From NCBI GenBank assembly GCA_963682025.1, contig OY821520.1, positions 132,930,319 through 132,994,318 of the forward strand: 64,000 nucleotides of DNA, in the 5' to 3' direction. The stretch is from Cordilura impudica. Taxonomy: Eukaryota > Arthropoda > Insecta > Diptera > Scathophagidae. Below, piece after piece: positions 24,631-35,863 of this stretch (position 1 is its first letter; every line of letters begins with the position of its first letter). Under the pieces are notes generated by a model. That model was not told the DNA's origin and did not search any database. It saw only the letters and a program-made list of their open reading frames with translations. The translations under genes and the position numbers were made by a program.

Positions 24631-24975
24631 TTTAATTGGCTAGGCGAATTTTTGTGACTGATGTTTTGTTCTACCGTTTTATCCTGACTTTGACTAAACG
24701 TGTATTATTTAAAAGGTATTTCTTTTTAGCCGTTTTGCAGATTTACAGATTTTAAAATTTTTTCTTTAATTTTTAATAAAATGCATTTAAAGTTGCTACT
24801 AACACATACATAAAATTATACAATGCTATGCGTGTGTTTATTAAATTTGTTAATGTGTTTGTAATAAAAATGAGTTTGTTTTTTTGTGTTGATTTGTGGA
24901 TTGGCCAGAATTGATTATCATACCTTTAGGGTCTTTATTTAATGCACACGAATCTCGAGGGCTGGAATATGCTAG
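24631..24975 (+). mobile_element. Helitron-like repeat, family D copy 4
   Basis: Starts TTGGCTAGGCGAATTTTTGTG and ends GGGCTGGAATATGCTAG followed by T. The 3' palindrome is degraded (ACGAATCTCGAG), but the spacer length and CTAGT end are preserved. Non-coding. Confidence 0.55.
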
Positions 24976-25465
24976 TTAATTTTAAAATAGACATTAATAT
25001 GTACATATATGTAATTAAGATCAGATGTTAAAATTGTATACTTGTTGTAAAGCCGTTCAATATTTTTTTCTGATTTGATATTCAATATTTTCAAATACTT
25101 GTGATATAGTTTCAAGTTTGTTTGGCGTATCTTAAGCATATCATCGGTTAATAACTTGCAACGTTTTATGCTCAGAATTATTTTCCGTTTTGCAGCATTA
25201 CGTGAATTCCATTTAAAATTCAAAACTGCAAGACTGCATGTTATAATTAAATTGTTTCGTGTTTATATTATTATGTTTATAGCCAAACAAATATCAGATA
25301 TAATTAAGTTTTATTTGCAATACTATTTTTATTGTTTGATTGGAAAATTAATAAGAATATGAGAAATATATATCTACAAATTAATTAAGAGTTAAAAATA
25401 ACGTAATCTTTATATTATTCAAATTATTTGGAATGCGCTTAAATCGCATATTCGTAATGATGAAA
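24976..25465. other. AT-rich spacer
   Basis: Nothing recognised; the overlapping open frames on the two strands near 25000-25350 are chance openings in AT-rich DNA. Confidence 0.35.
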
Positions 25466-25794
25466 ATACCTTTTAAGAAACGGCACATTTTTTTAACAAA
25501 AGGAATTCTAAAAAAAGTACTTTTTTAAAGAGTGCATTTTTAAGAAAAACTACTTTTTAAAGGGTACATTTAAGATAAGCTACTTTTAAAAAAAAATTAC
25601 GTTTTTGGGAATTGATTCTTTTTAAAATGAGGCCCTTTACATTTTACATTTATTTATTTATTTGCTAGCCTGTGTAACAAGACTGAAGTCTTGAAACAAC
25701 ACAGAGGTACACTAAGGACAGACATGATAATTTGACATTAATTTTGATAAAAATAATAACAAAATTGTTAATAAGAGTCTCAGAAGAAATTAAT

Positions 25795-26020
25795 ACATTA
25801 AAATAATAAAAATTAAAAATAAAAAAAATAAAAAAAGAAAAAATAACAATTAAAAATTAAAAATTTAAAAATTAAGAATTAAAAACTAAAAATGAAAAAT
25901 CAAAAATTAAACAATTAAAAATCAAAAATGAAAAAGCAAAAGTTAAAGATTAAAAATTAAAACTAAAAATCAAAAATTAAAAATTAATAATTAAGAATTA
26001 AAAATAAAAAATATAATATA
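25795..26020 (+). repeat. AAAATTAAAAATTA simple-repeat tract
   Basis: Continuous degenerate AAAAATTAAAAATT / AAAAATCAAAAATT units in the 3' untranslated region of LINE-B. Low complexity, non-coding. Confidence 0.8.
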
Positions 26021-26132
26021 AAATGCATCAATTAAAATTTATAAACAAAAACAGTATTGAAACTTTAAATAATAGTAATAAATATTTTAATAATACAAAA
26101 AATAGAAAGAAAAAACAATACATATATTACTT

Positions 26133-27420
26133 TTACGAGTATAGCTCAAATAATTTTTTCTTAAAAAAACGTGCGTTGCTTATATCTTTAATGTTTACTG
26201 GTAGCATGTTCCAAAGACGAATAACATTAATATAAAATTGCCATTCTGATATTAATCTATGATGCCTGATTTGAATTATATTTTTGGTTCTATTAAATCT
26301 ACTGAATTTTAATCTACTAAATAGATAGTCAGGCTCTCGAGCTATAATAATTTTATGTAAAAAGATTAAAATACGTATTTTCAATAGGTACTCAAATTGT
26401 ACACCATATAGTTTCTTCGAATAAGATGAAATGCTGTCAAATCTCCGCAGTCCAAATACATATCTAGTAATGTTATTATAAACAACGTTTTATCTTCGTG
26501 TATGTTCTGAGTCGCAACAGGAGAAAACCTCACATCCATATATCAGAATCGGTAACAAATATGTTTTCGTGGGTAAAATTCTAATTTTTATAGGTGTATA
26601 GCATTGTGTGGGCCAGAGTGTTCTAAGCATAGAATAAATTCTGCCACATGCTGCATTTACATGATCAGACCAATTAAGCGTATTATTGAAGATAACTCCT
26701 AAATTCTTTGCGCTTTCAACAACTTCAATCGGCTGGTTATTTATAAGTATGTTTGGCCTAATTATAATTTTGCTAGTCCTTTTGCGTATAACAATACATT
26801 TAGATTTTCGTGGATTTAAACTTAATCCAAAGAAAAACTCTGTTAAGATCCTCATACAGTCCTCAACACCTTCATTTCTGTTGCTTATATATAATTGTGC
26901 ATCGTCAGCATACAAGCGAATCTTACTATGCAACAACTGGTTGGGAAGATCATTAGAGTAAATTGAAAAAAGAAGAGGTCCAAGAATTGACCCTTGCGGA
27001 ACTCCTCGTTTTACACAAAGAAAATTTGACATTCCAGACTGGGTTTCCACACACTGCATTCTGTTTTTAAGATAAGATGACATGATGTTGAAGAAAAATT
27101 CATCATTTTCTGTAATTTCTGAATTAATGTGTTGTGGTCTACAGTGTCAAATGCTTTGGAATGGTCCAACAATACTAACATGGTAAAAAAACCATCATCA
27201 ACTTCTTTTCTTTAGTCTTCGGATACATCAGTAAGAGCAGAGATGCAGCTATGCCCTGCCCGAAAACCAGATTGTCTCTTAGTAAGTAGCCGATAATCAT
27301 TAACGTATGAATTAATTTGATTATGTAGTATTTTTTCCAATGCCTTAGAGAGGAATGGTAGGATTGCTATGGGTCGATATTAAGTGGGTGATTTTGGTAT
27401 TGGCAAAATTCTACACCTTT
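26133..27420 (-). pseudogene. LINE-B reverse transcriptase
   Basis: 27420-27090 in two frames: YRPIAILPFLSKALEKIL, LTKRQSGFRAGHSC, LLDHSKAFDTVDHNTLI (first catalytic Asp). 27083-26490 is one open frame of 197 codons with RGVPQGSILGPLLFSIYSND, the IRLYADDAQLYIS box and LNPRKSKCIVIRKR. 26384-26133 gives the SEWQFYINVIRLWNMLP end. Frame breaks lie near 27390, 27220, 27085 and 26490-26384. It is the better preserved relative of LINE-A and its central frame is a good reference for the family. Confidence 0.83.
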
Positions 27421-27993
27421 TTTAAGAAAATATACTGTTAGGAAAAATTAGTTTTTGAAATACTTTTTAAAGAGAATGAACTTTTTTAAAAAAAGATTTT
27501 TTTAGGAAAAATTTTCTGTAAGTAGATGTCTTTTTTAAGAAAAGGATTTTTTTGTAAAATATACTTTTTTAAGAAAAGATACTTTTTTAAGAAAATGTTA
27601 TTTTTCAAGAGAAGGTTCTTATCTTTTAGAAAGGTAATTTTTTTGAAAATTATACTTGTTAAGAAAATATAATTTTTAAGTTGTTCTTTTAAAGAGGGTT
27701 CATTTTAAAAAAAGGGTATCTTTAAAAAAAAAATGTTTTTTAAAAAAGGCGCTTTTTGAAACAAAGGTTCATTTAGAAGTAGTAATTTTTTTAAGAAAGT
27801 CAGTAACTCAGTGATGCTCTCAGTTATGTACTAAGATGCGACTGACATGGCAAATAAAACATAATAGCATAAATCTCTTTTTAGAAAAAAAAAAAAAAAA
27901 ATATTTTTCAACAAATGAACACCTCTGGAAACTATCAGAGAGGATTTTTTATTAATGTAAGTTGACTTATTTAAACAAAAAAAAAAAAAAAAA

Positions 27994-28789
27994 CAAGTAA
28001 GAAAATTATAGTCGGTCTAGACCGACTATACAATACCCTATACCATGCGTTTAGAGGCCCTTCCTCTCAGGCCCAACTAACTGGATATAGAAAATAAGCA
28101 TAAACCAAATTGGAGTGAGATTTTTATTACTTTTTTTGGCTGCAGATATGAAAAAGTTCATATCGGATGCTATATCTATATAGGGACTAGGTCCAAAAAT
28201 GGACCGATCCTGATCATGTTTGGTAAAGTCTTCTGTGTTTTGCAAAAATATATACAAACAAAATTTGAGAAGAATCTGTGCAATATTTTTGTTTTTTAAT
28301 AGATTTAAGTGAAGATCGGGAAGCAGCTCTATATGGGGTCAAAGGGATCATTTTTGGACTACTCATTAGTGGATGTAATGAACGCATACAAACCCAATTT
28401 GAGTAAGATCTATATGACAATTTGGATCTTATGGCAATTTATGTCGATTTCATATGGGTAATTTGTATGGGGGCTAGGTCTGAACATGGACCGATTCTCA
28501 CCGATTTCAACAGCGTTCATCCCATGGCCGATAAAAGCTTACATACCAAATTTCATCAAAATATATTCATATTTGCGACCTGCAGTTTGATTACAAGGTT
28601 TAAATGGACACACAGACGGACGGACGGACGGATGGACGGACGGACGGACATTGTTAAATCAACTCAGAAACTGATTCTGATTGGATCGGTATAATTAAAG
28701 ATGGGTCTAGGTCAAATATTTTTGGTTGTTACAAACAGCAGCACAAAGTCATTATACCCAAACCACATAGTGGTATAGGGTATAAAAAC
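27994..28789 (+). repeat. Dispersed repeat family A, most complete copy
   Basis: About 795 bp from GTAAGAAAATTATAGTCGGT to TAGTGGTATAGGGTATAAAA. It opens with a palindrome (GTCGGTCTAGACCGAC), has a GGACGGACGGACGGATGGAC run at about 28617-28650, and closes with a second palindrome-like ACCCAAACCACATAGTGG stretch. Non-coding; several short open frames recur in other copies only because the DNA is repeated. Element class unknown. Other copies: 15383, 20255, 28920, 49156, 52655, 53145, 55159 and 59484. Confidence 0.8.
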
Positions 28790-29568
28790 TTTTTACTAAA
28801 ACTAGATCAACTAGAGGCCTGCGCAAAAACTTTTACACTTAATTTAATTAATAACTCAATTACGATTAAAAGCATTCATTCGTTTAAATATATAGAAAAA
28901 ACAGAAAAAACAAGAAGAAACAAGTAAGCAAATTATAGTCAGTCTAGCCCGACTATACGATACCCTATACCATGGTGAAGAGACCATATCTCTTCGACTA
29001 ATTGGATATAGCAAATATGCATAAACCAAATTTGAGTGGCATTTTTATTAATTTTTTTTCGCTGCGGACATGAAAAAGTTCATATCGGATACTATATTTA
29101 TATGGGGACTAGGACCGATCCTGACCATATTTGGTAAAGTCACTTATACTTTGAAAAAATATATACAAACCAAATTTGAGAAAAATCTGTGAAATATTTT
29201 TGTTTTTTGATAGATTGAAGTGAAGATTGGGAAGCAGCTCTATATGGGGCCTATCACATAAGAATTTTCCTATAGGGAGTATTTTTGAACTACTGATTAA
29301 TGGATGTAATAAATACATACAAACCCAATTTGACTGAGATTTATATGATAATTTGGAACTTATGGCAATTTATGTCGATTTCATAGGGGTCATTTGTATG
29401 GGGGCTAGGTCTGAACATTGACCCATTCTCACCAATTTCAATAGCGTTCATCCCATGGCCGATGGAAGCTTATATGGCAAATTTCATCAAAATATATTCA
29501 TATTTGCGACCTGTAGTTTGATTACAAGCTTTACATGGACACACAGATGGACGGACATTGCTATTTCG

Positions 29569-31505
29569 ACACTTTTTTTTTTAAATTTTTAGTTTTTATT
29601 TATTTTCCAATAATCCAGTACATTTTTGTTGCCTCAGCGCCTTATAGGCATTGTTGAGGCGAGTTGGTAAAAATTAAATATTGGTTATGATTATCAGTAT
29701 TCAAAAAGAGTAAAATATATTATTAAACCAGAAAATTAAAATAATAAAATAATTTTTTATCATATTAATACATTTTGAGATCAAAACTATTTACATCAGA
29801 AGTTCTTCTAAATTTTCAAATAAATAATCTTTCAAAGAGTTTTTAAATATTGAAATTCTATTTATCATTTTTAAGTATTGAGGTAAGTTATTAAACTCCC
29901 GACTACCCATGTATTCAATTCTTTGTTTGGTTGTTTCCAACCTACACCTTGCTACTGACAAATTGCTGTTATTCCTTGTATTGTGTAACTCTTGATTTCT
30001 TGTAAACTGAATCGTGTGGTGACCAATATTGTGTACAATTTTAAAGACATATATCAAAATTTGCAATTTGTAAATACCAAAAACTGGTAAAACTGTTTTG
30101 AATTTATCCTTATATAATGATATTGTAGGGAACGTAATAGGAAGATTAGAAACCACTTTTAAGGCTTTATTTTGGCATCGTTGAAGTGACTTAAGCTCAT
30201 TACATTGCTTCCATCCATATACGGCAGTTAAGTAATTCAAATGACTTTGAATAAGGGCATTGTATATTAAAAATTTTGTTTTACGGTCGAATTTATTTTT
30301 AAACTTGTACAAAAACCCGGTACCTTGAGCAACTTTTGTTTTCATATGTGTTGGTTCCAAGACAAATTACTCTGTAGATAAACACCCAAGTACTTTATTG
30401 AGTTGACATCGTAAATTTCACTACCATCAACATAAACACTAAAGTTTATGTTATTGTGGCAATACGGTTTAAATCGAATCAACTTTGTTTTATTTGCATT
30501 CAATATAAGTTTGTTAATTCTAGTATATTCCAAAATAAGAGCAGCATCTCGTTCCATATAAGCTTTTGCCACGGTTTCATGCTTATATGAGTAAAACAGA
30601 CAAATATCGTCAGCATAAATAAATAGCCTCCCACGTAATCCAAGGTTTTTTATATCATTAAGATAAATTGTAAAGAGTAAAGGCCCCAAAACACTGCCTT
30701 GCGGAACACCATGCTCGACAGGTTTGAAGAAGCTCTTATCTGCGTCGATTTTAACGTATTGTTTGCGATTTACCAAGTAACTTTTAAAGAGAGACAATTC
30801 TTTCCCACAAATTCCGTAGTATCTAAGTTTTTTAACAAGAATATGATGGTCTATGAGATCAAAAGCTTTTGTTAAATCAAAAAAAAAATACCAGCTACGC
30901 CATTAAATCCTTTATCCAGTCCCTTACAGATGAAATTTACGACATTAAGAACAGCTTCCTCGGTACCACATCCTTTCCTAAAACCATATTGATAGTCGTT
31001 TAATAAATTATTATTCTTCATATATTCTGAAATTTGATTATACAAAATTTTCTCAAATACATTATCGATGACAGATAATACAGCTATTGGTCTAAACATT
31101 TCAGCACTAGAGGCATTATTTGCTTTTGGTATCGGAACCACTTTATGAATTTTTAAAATTTCAGGATAAATACTTTGATCTACCATGTTATTAAAAACAT
31201 TTACCAAATAAGGTGTCAAAACATCGGAGCACATTGCCAGTACTTTAGGTGATATGTTATCATAGCCACAACTTTTATTGTGTGGTAGATTAGTCACAAT
31301 GTTTTGCAACTCATCATGCGTGGTGTGTTCTAAGTAAAATCTATAATTAGTTTGAACAAGCGTTCTCAACGAATTGTACGAGTCAGATGTTATTTGATTC
31401 ATTTGAAATTTTAAGTCGTTAATCGATTTCACAATGTAGGTATTAAGAATCTCGGCCTTTTGAAAATCATTTGAAATTATATCTCCATTTAAATCTTTTA
31501 TCTTA
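29569..31505 (-). mobile_element. LINE-C, 5'-truncated, well preserved
   Basis: The minus-strand element is inserted in family A. Its 5' end (31505) lies in the RT upstream region and its 3' end at about 29570 has a poly-A tract (T run on plus). The 3' untranslated region contains nested hairpin sequences GCCTTATAGGC and GCCTCA...TGAGGC at about 29622-29660. Different family from A and B: its RT reads AVLSVIDNVFEKILYNQI and its tail lacks the LWNxLP motif. Confidence 0.83.
29791..31500 (-). pseudogene. LINE-C reverse transcriptase, two frameshifts
   Basis: 31500-30875: DLNGDIISNDFQKAEILNTY, NKSCGYDNISPKVL, KVVPIPKANNASSAEMFRPI, NDYQYGFRKGCGTEEAVLNV. A one-base change in a T-run near 30885 breaks the frame just before DLTKAFDLIDHHIL (first catalytic Asp). 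30840-30345: GVPQGSVLGPLLFTIYLNDI and the RLFIYADDICLFYS box. A second shift near 30350 leads to the 189-codon C-terminal frame ending at 29791. Only two breaks in about 570 codons, so it is younger than LINE-A or LINE-E. Confidence 0.85.
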
Positions 31506-31617
31506 AAAAGTGATTCTGAGTCGGTATAATTAAAGATGGGTCTATTACGAATATTTTTGGTTGTTACAAACAACAGCACAAAGTCATTATACCCAAACCA
31601 CATAGTCGTATAGGGTA

Positions 31618-33733
31618 TAAAAAGTGTTCAAACACTCGGTTGCACCCCTTGAAATATCCGAATAGAAAAAAAAACTGATAATACAAAGCTTTGGGCCAAT
31701 CAAGAAACATTTAGAGGTGGCTCATCGCGATTGAAAATTTCAAGTGTGTTTTTATGGCGAAAATATGACTTTTTTCAGATTTTACGAAAATTTCCTTCTA
31801 TAATTTAACTTTTCCTACAAATTGTTATAAGAATCGGGATCAGTAGTAAATTATCTTTTCAAAAAGCTATAAAATTCAAAATCGAATAAAAATTCGCCAA
31901 GAAATAGCAAATGCCCCAAACCACTTTTGTGCCAAAAAAAAAGGTCGTGAAATTTGATAGCATTTTTTTCAACTTTGAGAAACTGATTAAAGCCGTAACT
32001 TTTTTTGTCTCTGTACTTAAAAGTAATCAGATATTAAGTATTGTTTTATTACCACGTTGTTAATCAATTGTGAATTGAGACCGAAATTGGGAAATGTTTT
32101 TGAAAAAATTTTGAAAACTCCTTTTCCAAATTTTAAAAAATTTTCTTAAACAAAATTTCAAAAAATTGATCTGGCTCTTTAAGGTTTTGTTAAATACACA
32201 TTACAAATTTACTGTGTGAATTTTAAAGTAAATCCCTACACCACAATTTTTTTGACATGGATTTTATTTTTGCGGATTTCGAGAAAAATGGAATTTTTGC
32301 AAAATATTCTGAAAATGTACACTTTCTAAATACTTTGTATCCAAAATTCATCACCCTTCCACTTTTAAATGTTATATTTTATCTTAATGGCCTAGGGTTT
32401 TGGAAAAAGGTAATATGACCCTTAAATTCTAAATAGAAATTTCATCGAGTTTAATAGAAAACTCGTTTTCGGTAATCTTTATTTAGAAATATCTTAAAAC
32501 CAAAAGCTGGCCTTGGCAAATAATGGGTTAACGTTCTCGGATTTTTCCAAAATTTTAGGAATGGAAGACATACATATTTGGTTATAATATTTTAAATAAC
32601 GCTTAAAAAAACAGCAACAGTATTTGCAAAATATTTGAATTTTTTGAATAAATTGTCTTTTATTAGCTTGGGGTCATATGTGACCCCAATTCCAAAAGGA
32701 CTAAGGGGGTCATATTATTTTTTTCCGAAAATATAGCATTTAAAGGCAGAAAAGTGATGAATTTTTGATACAAAGTATGTAGAAAGAACACATTTCCAGA
32801 ATATTTTACAAAAATCCCATTTTTTTTACAAATCAGCAAAAATTAAATCCTTGTAAAAAAAATTCACTCAGTTCATCTGTAGCATGTACTTAAAAAAACT
32901 GTAAAGCCTTAAGGTGCGTTCAGACTACGCAAATATTTGACCAAATAAACGTAACCCCTAATTTTATGAAAGTTTTATTCAATCTTACATGATATATAAA
33001 AGACAAAATTAAGTTATGTTTTATTACATTAGTAATATTTAATATATTTAACTATATTCTACATCATATATTGTATAACTTAATGAAAATTATACAAGGA
33101 AAATTATACATTATTTAGGGGTTACGTTTATTTGGTCAAATATTTGCGTAGTCTGAACGCACCTTTAGGTTAATTTTTTAAAATTTTGTTTAAGAAAATT
33201 TTTGAATACTTGAAAAAGGAGTTTTCAAAATTTTATCAAAAAATTTCGCATTTTTGGTCTCAATGCTCAATTGGTTAACAACGTGGTAATAAAACAGTAC
33301 TTCATATTTGAGTACTTACAAGTATACAGACTGAAAAAAAGTAATGGCTTTAGAAAATTTCTCAAAGCTGATAAAAATGCCATCAATTTTCATGACCTAG
33401 TTTTTTTTTGGTACAAAAGTGGTCTGGGGCATTTGCTATTTCTTGGCGAGTTTTTATTCGTTTTTTAAGTTTTATAGCTTTTTGAAAAGATAATTTAATA
33501 CTTATCCCCAGTTTTTTAACAACTTATCGGAACAATTAAAATATAGAACGAAATTTTCGTAAAAAATGAAAAAAGTCATATGTTCCCCATATAAACACAT
33601 TTGAAATTATCAATCGAAATGTTTTTTGATTGGCCCAAAATTTTGTATATATTTGTTTTTTTTACTACTCGCATATTTCTAGTGGGTGCGACCAAGAGTT
33701 TGAACACTTCTTTTATTAAGGACCACCCTAGTG
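31618..33733. mobile_element. Foldback-like family C, copy 2, with long inverted arms
   Basis: The left arm (31618-32420) is the inverse of the right arm (about 32700-33733). The centre (32430-32700) resembles 11933-12210. The right end is CCACCCTAGTG followed by TA; the left end is clipped at GTGTTCAAAC against the family A copy. About 2.1 kb, non-coding. The GGGTGG termini and TA flank suggest movement by a Tc1/mariner transposase. It carries the MITE at 32912-33164. Confidence 0.65.
32912..33164. mobile_element. 253-bp MITE with perfect 50-bp inverted termini and TTA duplication
   Basis: Positions 32912-32961 and 33115-33164 are exact inverted complements (AGGTGCGTTCAGACTACGC at the end). 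TTA flanks both sides (32909-32911 and 33165-33167). A 3-bp TWA duplication is typical of PIF/Harbinger. The interior is AT-rich and non-coding. Perfect arms indicate recent insertion into the family C repeat. Confidence 0.85.
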
Positions 33734-34207
33734 TACATCGCTGATATATATTTATATGCACGTATTCTGTTACTTATAAACATTTTTCAGTATTTTTAGT
33801 TTTTTGCGATAAGCAGTATCATTACATTTCCATATGTTATTGAGCCTAGAGGCTGTAAATTCAATAACAAAGACTATTATGCTGTTTTCAGTAAGGTATA
33901 TGGTTTATTTGATGAGTGAGCGTGATTTCAACGCTACATTGGCTCGAGTTGTTATAAGGATCAGCCATAAATTTCGATGCGCTACAAATGGAATGATAAG
34001 TGGATAAATATATCCTACACAGTAGTGTGTAGAGTATAAAAATTAAAAAATATATATGATAAAGAAAGTTAAATGTTCTGCAATTCCACTTCTTTTCGTG
34101 CAATATGTACCCTGAAGTTTTATATATCTCACTGTTTTTAAAGAAAATATGTAATATTTTTATTAAATAATTATTTTTTTGACCATGTTTTTTAAAAAAA
34201 ATATCAT
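33734..34207. other. Spacer, nothing recognised
   Basis: AT-rich DNA between repeats; no motif or reading frame of note. Confidence 0.35.
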
Positions 34208-34540
34208 CTTTTTGTACTCTCTACACCACTTTGCAGAGGGTATATATTAGTTTGTCAGTCCATTTGTAATACATCGAAATAAATTTTGGAGACCCCACAT
34301 ACTATATATATCCTTGATCCTTATAAATGCCGAAGTCTATCTGGCGATGTCCATGTCTGTATGTCTGTCTATTGTATACATTTTCCTGTCCGCAATAAGT
34401 CGAGCGGATCGCACTACTTAGGCTTAAAATGTGCTTCATGATCTGCATCAGTCGAATAATGAATTTGGAGCCTCTATACCAAATATGAAAATATAAAAAT
34501 AGTCCGACAAAATTTCATTGAATAAACATGTCGGTATACA
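34208..34540 (+). repeat. Dispersed repeat family F, copy 2
   Basis: TTTTTGTACTCTCTACACCACTT start, then GTTTGTCAGTCCATTTG, GGAGACCCCACAT, and GATGTCCATGTCTGTATGTC, in the same order as at 2246-2530. Non-coding. Confidence 0.5.
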
Positions 34541-34544
34541 TTAG

Positions 34545-35236
34545 GGCAGGTCGATTTAAAAGTCGGCCAAGTGACAAGGAAAATCGTATTCTAGGGTTCA
34601 AAATAAGAAACTTTGCCGAAGGAACCATACCTCTAAAACGAATTCTGATGTCCCGATTTTTGACCAGTCTGTATGTCTGTCTCAGTTTGACCCATTTAGA
34701 GTGCTCCATTCGAGTCCAAATGTATGATCGACCACCACTAACCTTGGAGAGCCGACCCACCCATGCCATGCCCTGGGTGTTCCCCATACAAACATTTCAA
34801 AAAATCATAATTTTTTGTTTAGAATTGGGCTGACTATGTTTGATTTAATATTAAAATTAACACTCATACGTATACGTATCTTCTACCCTGCTAATAAATA
34901 ATAATCATACGCCTTGACTATGTTATGTTATTCAAAAAGATCGATCGAATGAGGATAAATAACTTTTAGAATACTCCGTGACTATGCGTGACTATGCGTG
35001 ACTCTGCGGGACCACCCCAAAATTAATCTGTTGTCACAGCAAGACTATGGGCCAAGCTTCAGATCAACTGCATGAGGTGGAATGGGGTTGCCCCATGGCA
35101 GACAGATAGACAGACAGACAGATCAAAAGTCGGGAAATCAGAATTCGTTTTAGAGCTATGGTTATTTGGGCAAAGTTTCTTAGTTTGATCCCTTGAATAT
35201 GACTTTCCTTGTCACTTGAGCGGCAAAAATTTTTAT
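34545..35236. repeat. Inverted-repeat pair G
   Basis: 34545-34700 and 35095-35236 are inverted copies sharing AAGTGACAAGGAAA, AAGAAACTTTGCC and TCTAAAACGAATTCTGAT. Between them is a short GCGTGACTATGCGTGACT run (about 34980-35005). The overlapping open frames at 34515-34833 reflect this repeat, not a gene. The outer-right end abuts the TTAA of the piggyBac at 35241. Confidence 0.55.
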
Positions 35237-35863
35237 TTAACCCTCCGTGATGCACATGTATCTGACCAGACATTTTACAAATTTAACTGTTTAAATATAT
35301 TTCTAATTTAGGTAGCAGTTTGCGTCTTCAGATACCCTCTACAAATATTGTTATTTATCTTTTTATGGAACACATAAAAAAAATAACAAAAACAATTTAT
35401 GTGGGTTTTTCATCTACACATCACATACGTAGCACATGTGCCTGGCCAGATACACACGAATTTTGTATGAAGAATAATGTATTCTACTTAAATTTTTTAT
35501 TTTTCTTTGCGTGTGTTTACTCAAATCAACCCAAACTGGATTTTATATGTACTCTGCATGGTTGTAGCTGGTAAGGGGGGCCTAGGGGGTTGTAGCCCCC
35601 CCCCATTTTGACAAACTTTATATAACTTTATAAATATAGCTTTTCTGACAACTGTATGAATAAAAATTAGGTAACGCCCCTCGCTCTCTGCACTGTATAC
35701 ATACTGTCACCGCAATTAGGGTCATACCCTCGCAGTTAGCACAAAAACGGTTTGTTCTTTTATTTTTATATTTTTTCGCATCAGTTTGTTAGTTAACGTT
35801 GAAATATACAGAGACAGCCAATAATTTACGGGCGAATTTTTATTTATTTGAAAAAAAAAAAGA

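Larger units (their letters stand above)
25645..27420 (-). mobile_element. LINE-B, 5'-truncated, same family as LINE-A
   Basis: The minus-strand element starts inside the RT (27420) and ends with a 3' untranslated region reaching about 25645. The 3' region includes an A/T-rich simple-repeat tract (25795-26020) and a hairpin-capable GACTGAAGTC near the TTTATTTATTTATTT end. The coding part is at 26133-27420. Flanks are the low-complexity array on both sides. Target duplication could not be resolved in that sequence. Confidence 0.8.
25470..27810. repeat. Degenerate ACTTTTTTAAGAAAA array, split by LINE-B
   Basis: 25470-25640 and 27421-27810 are filled with loosely periodic units of the type TACTTTTTTAAGAAAA, roughly every 20-35 bases, and have no coding potential. 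LINE-B lies exactly between the two blocks, so they were probably a single array of about 560 bp before insertion. Confidence 0.6.
28920..31622 (+). repeat. Family A copy split by LINE-C
   Basis: 28920-29568 is the 5' part (AGCAAATTATAGTCAGTCTA to GACATTGCTATTTCGAC); 31505-31622 is the 3' part (GTGATTCTGAGTCGG to GGGTATAAAAA). Joined, they match the copy at 27994-28789, which lies immediately upstream in the same orientation. LINE-C sits between the two parts. Confidence 0.8.

Noticed and set aside
28422..28694. 90-codon frame with close relatives near 15480, 53163 and 51935
   Set aside because: Recurs only because family A DNA recurs; frames end in the GGACGGAC run and show no domain or conserved start across copies.
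34515..34833. Overlapping 90- and 101-codon frames on opposite strands
   Set aside because: They lie in inverted-repeat pair G, and the second arm at 35064-35273 shows a diverged, differently broken frame; no domain was recognised.
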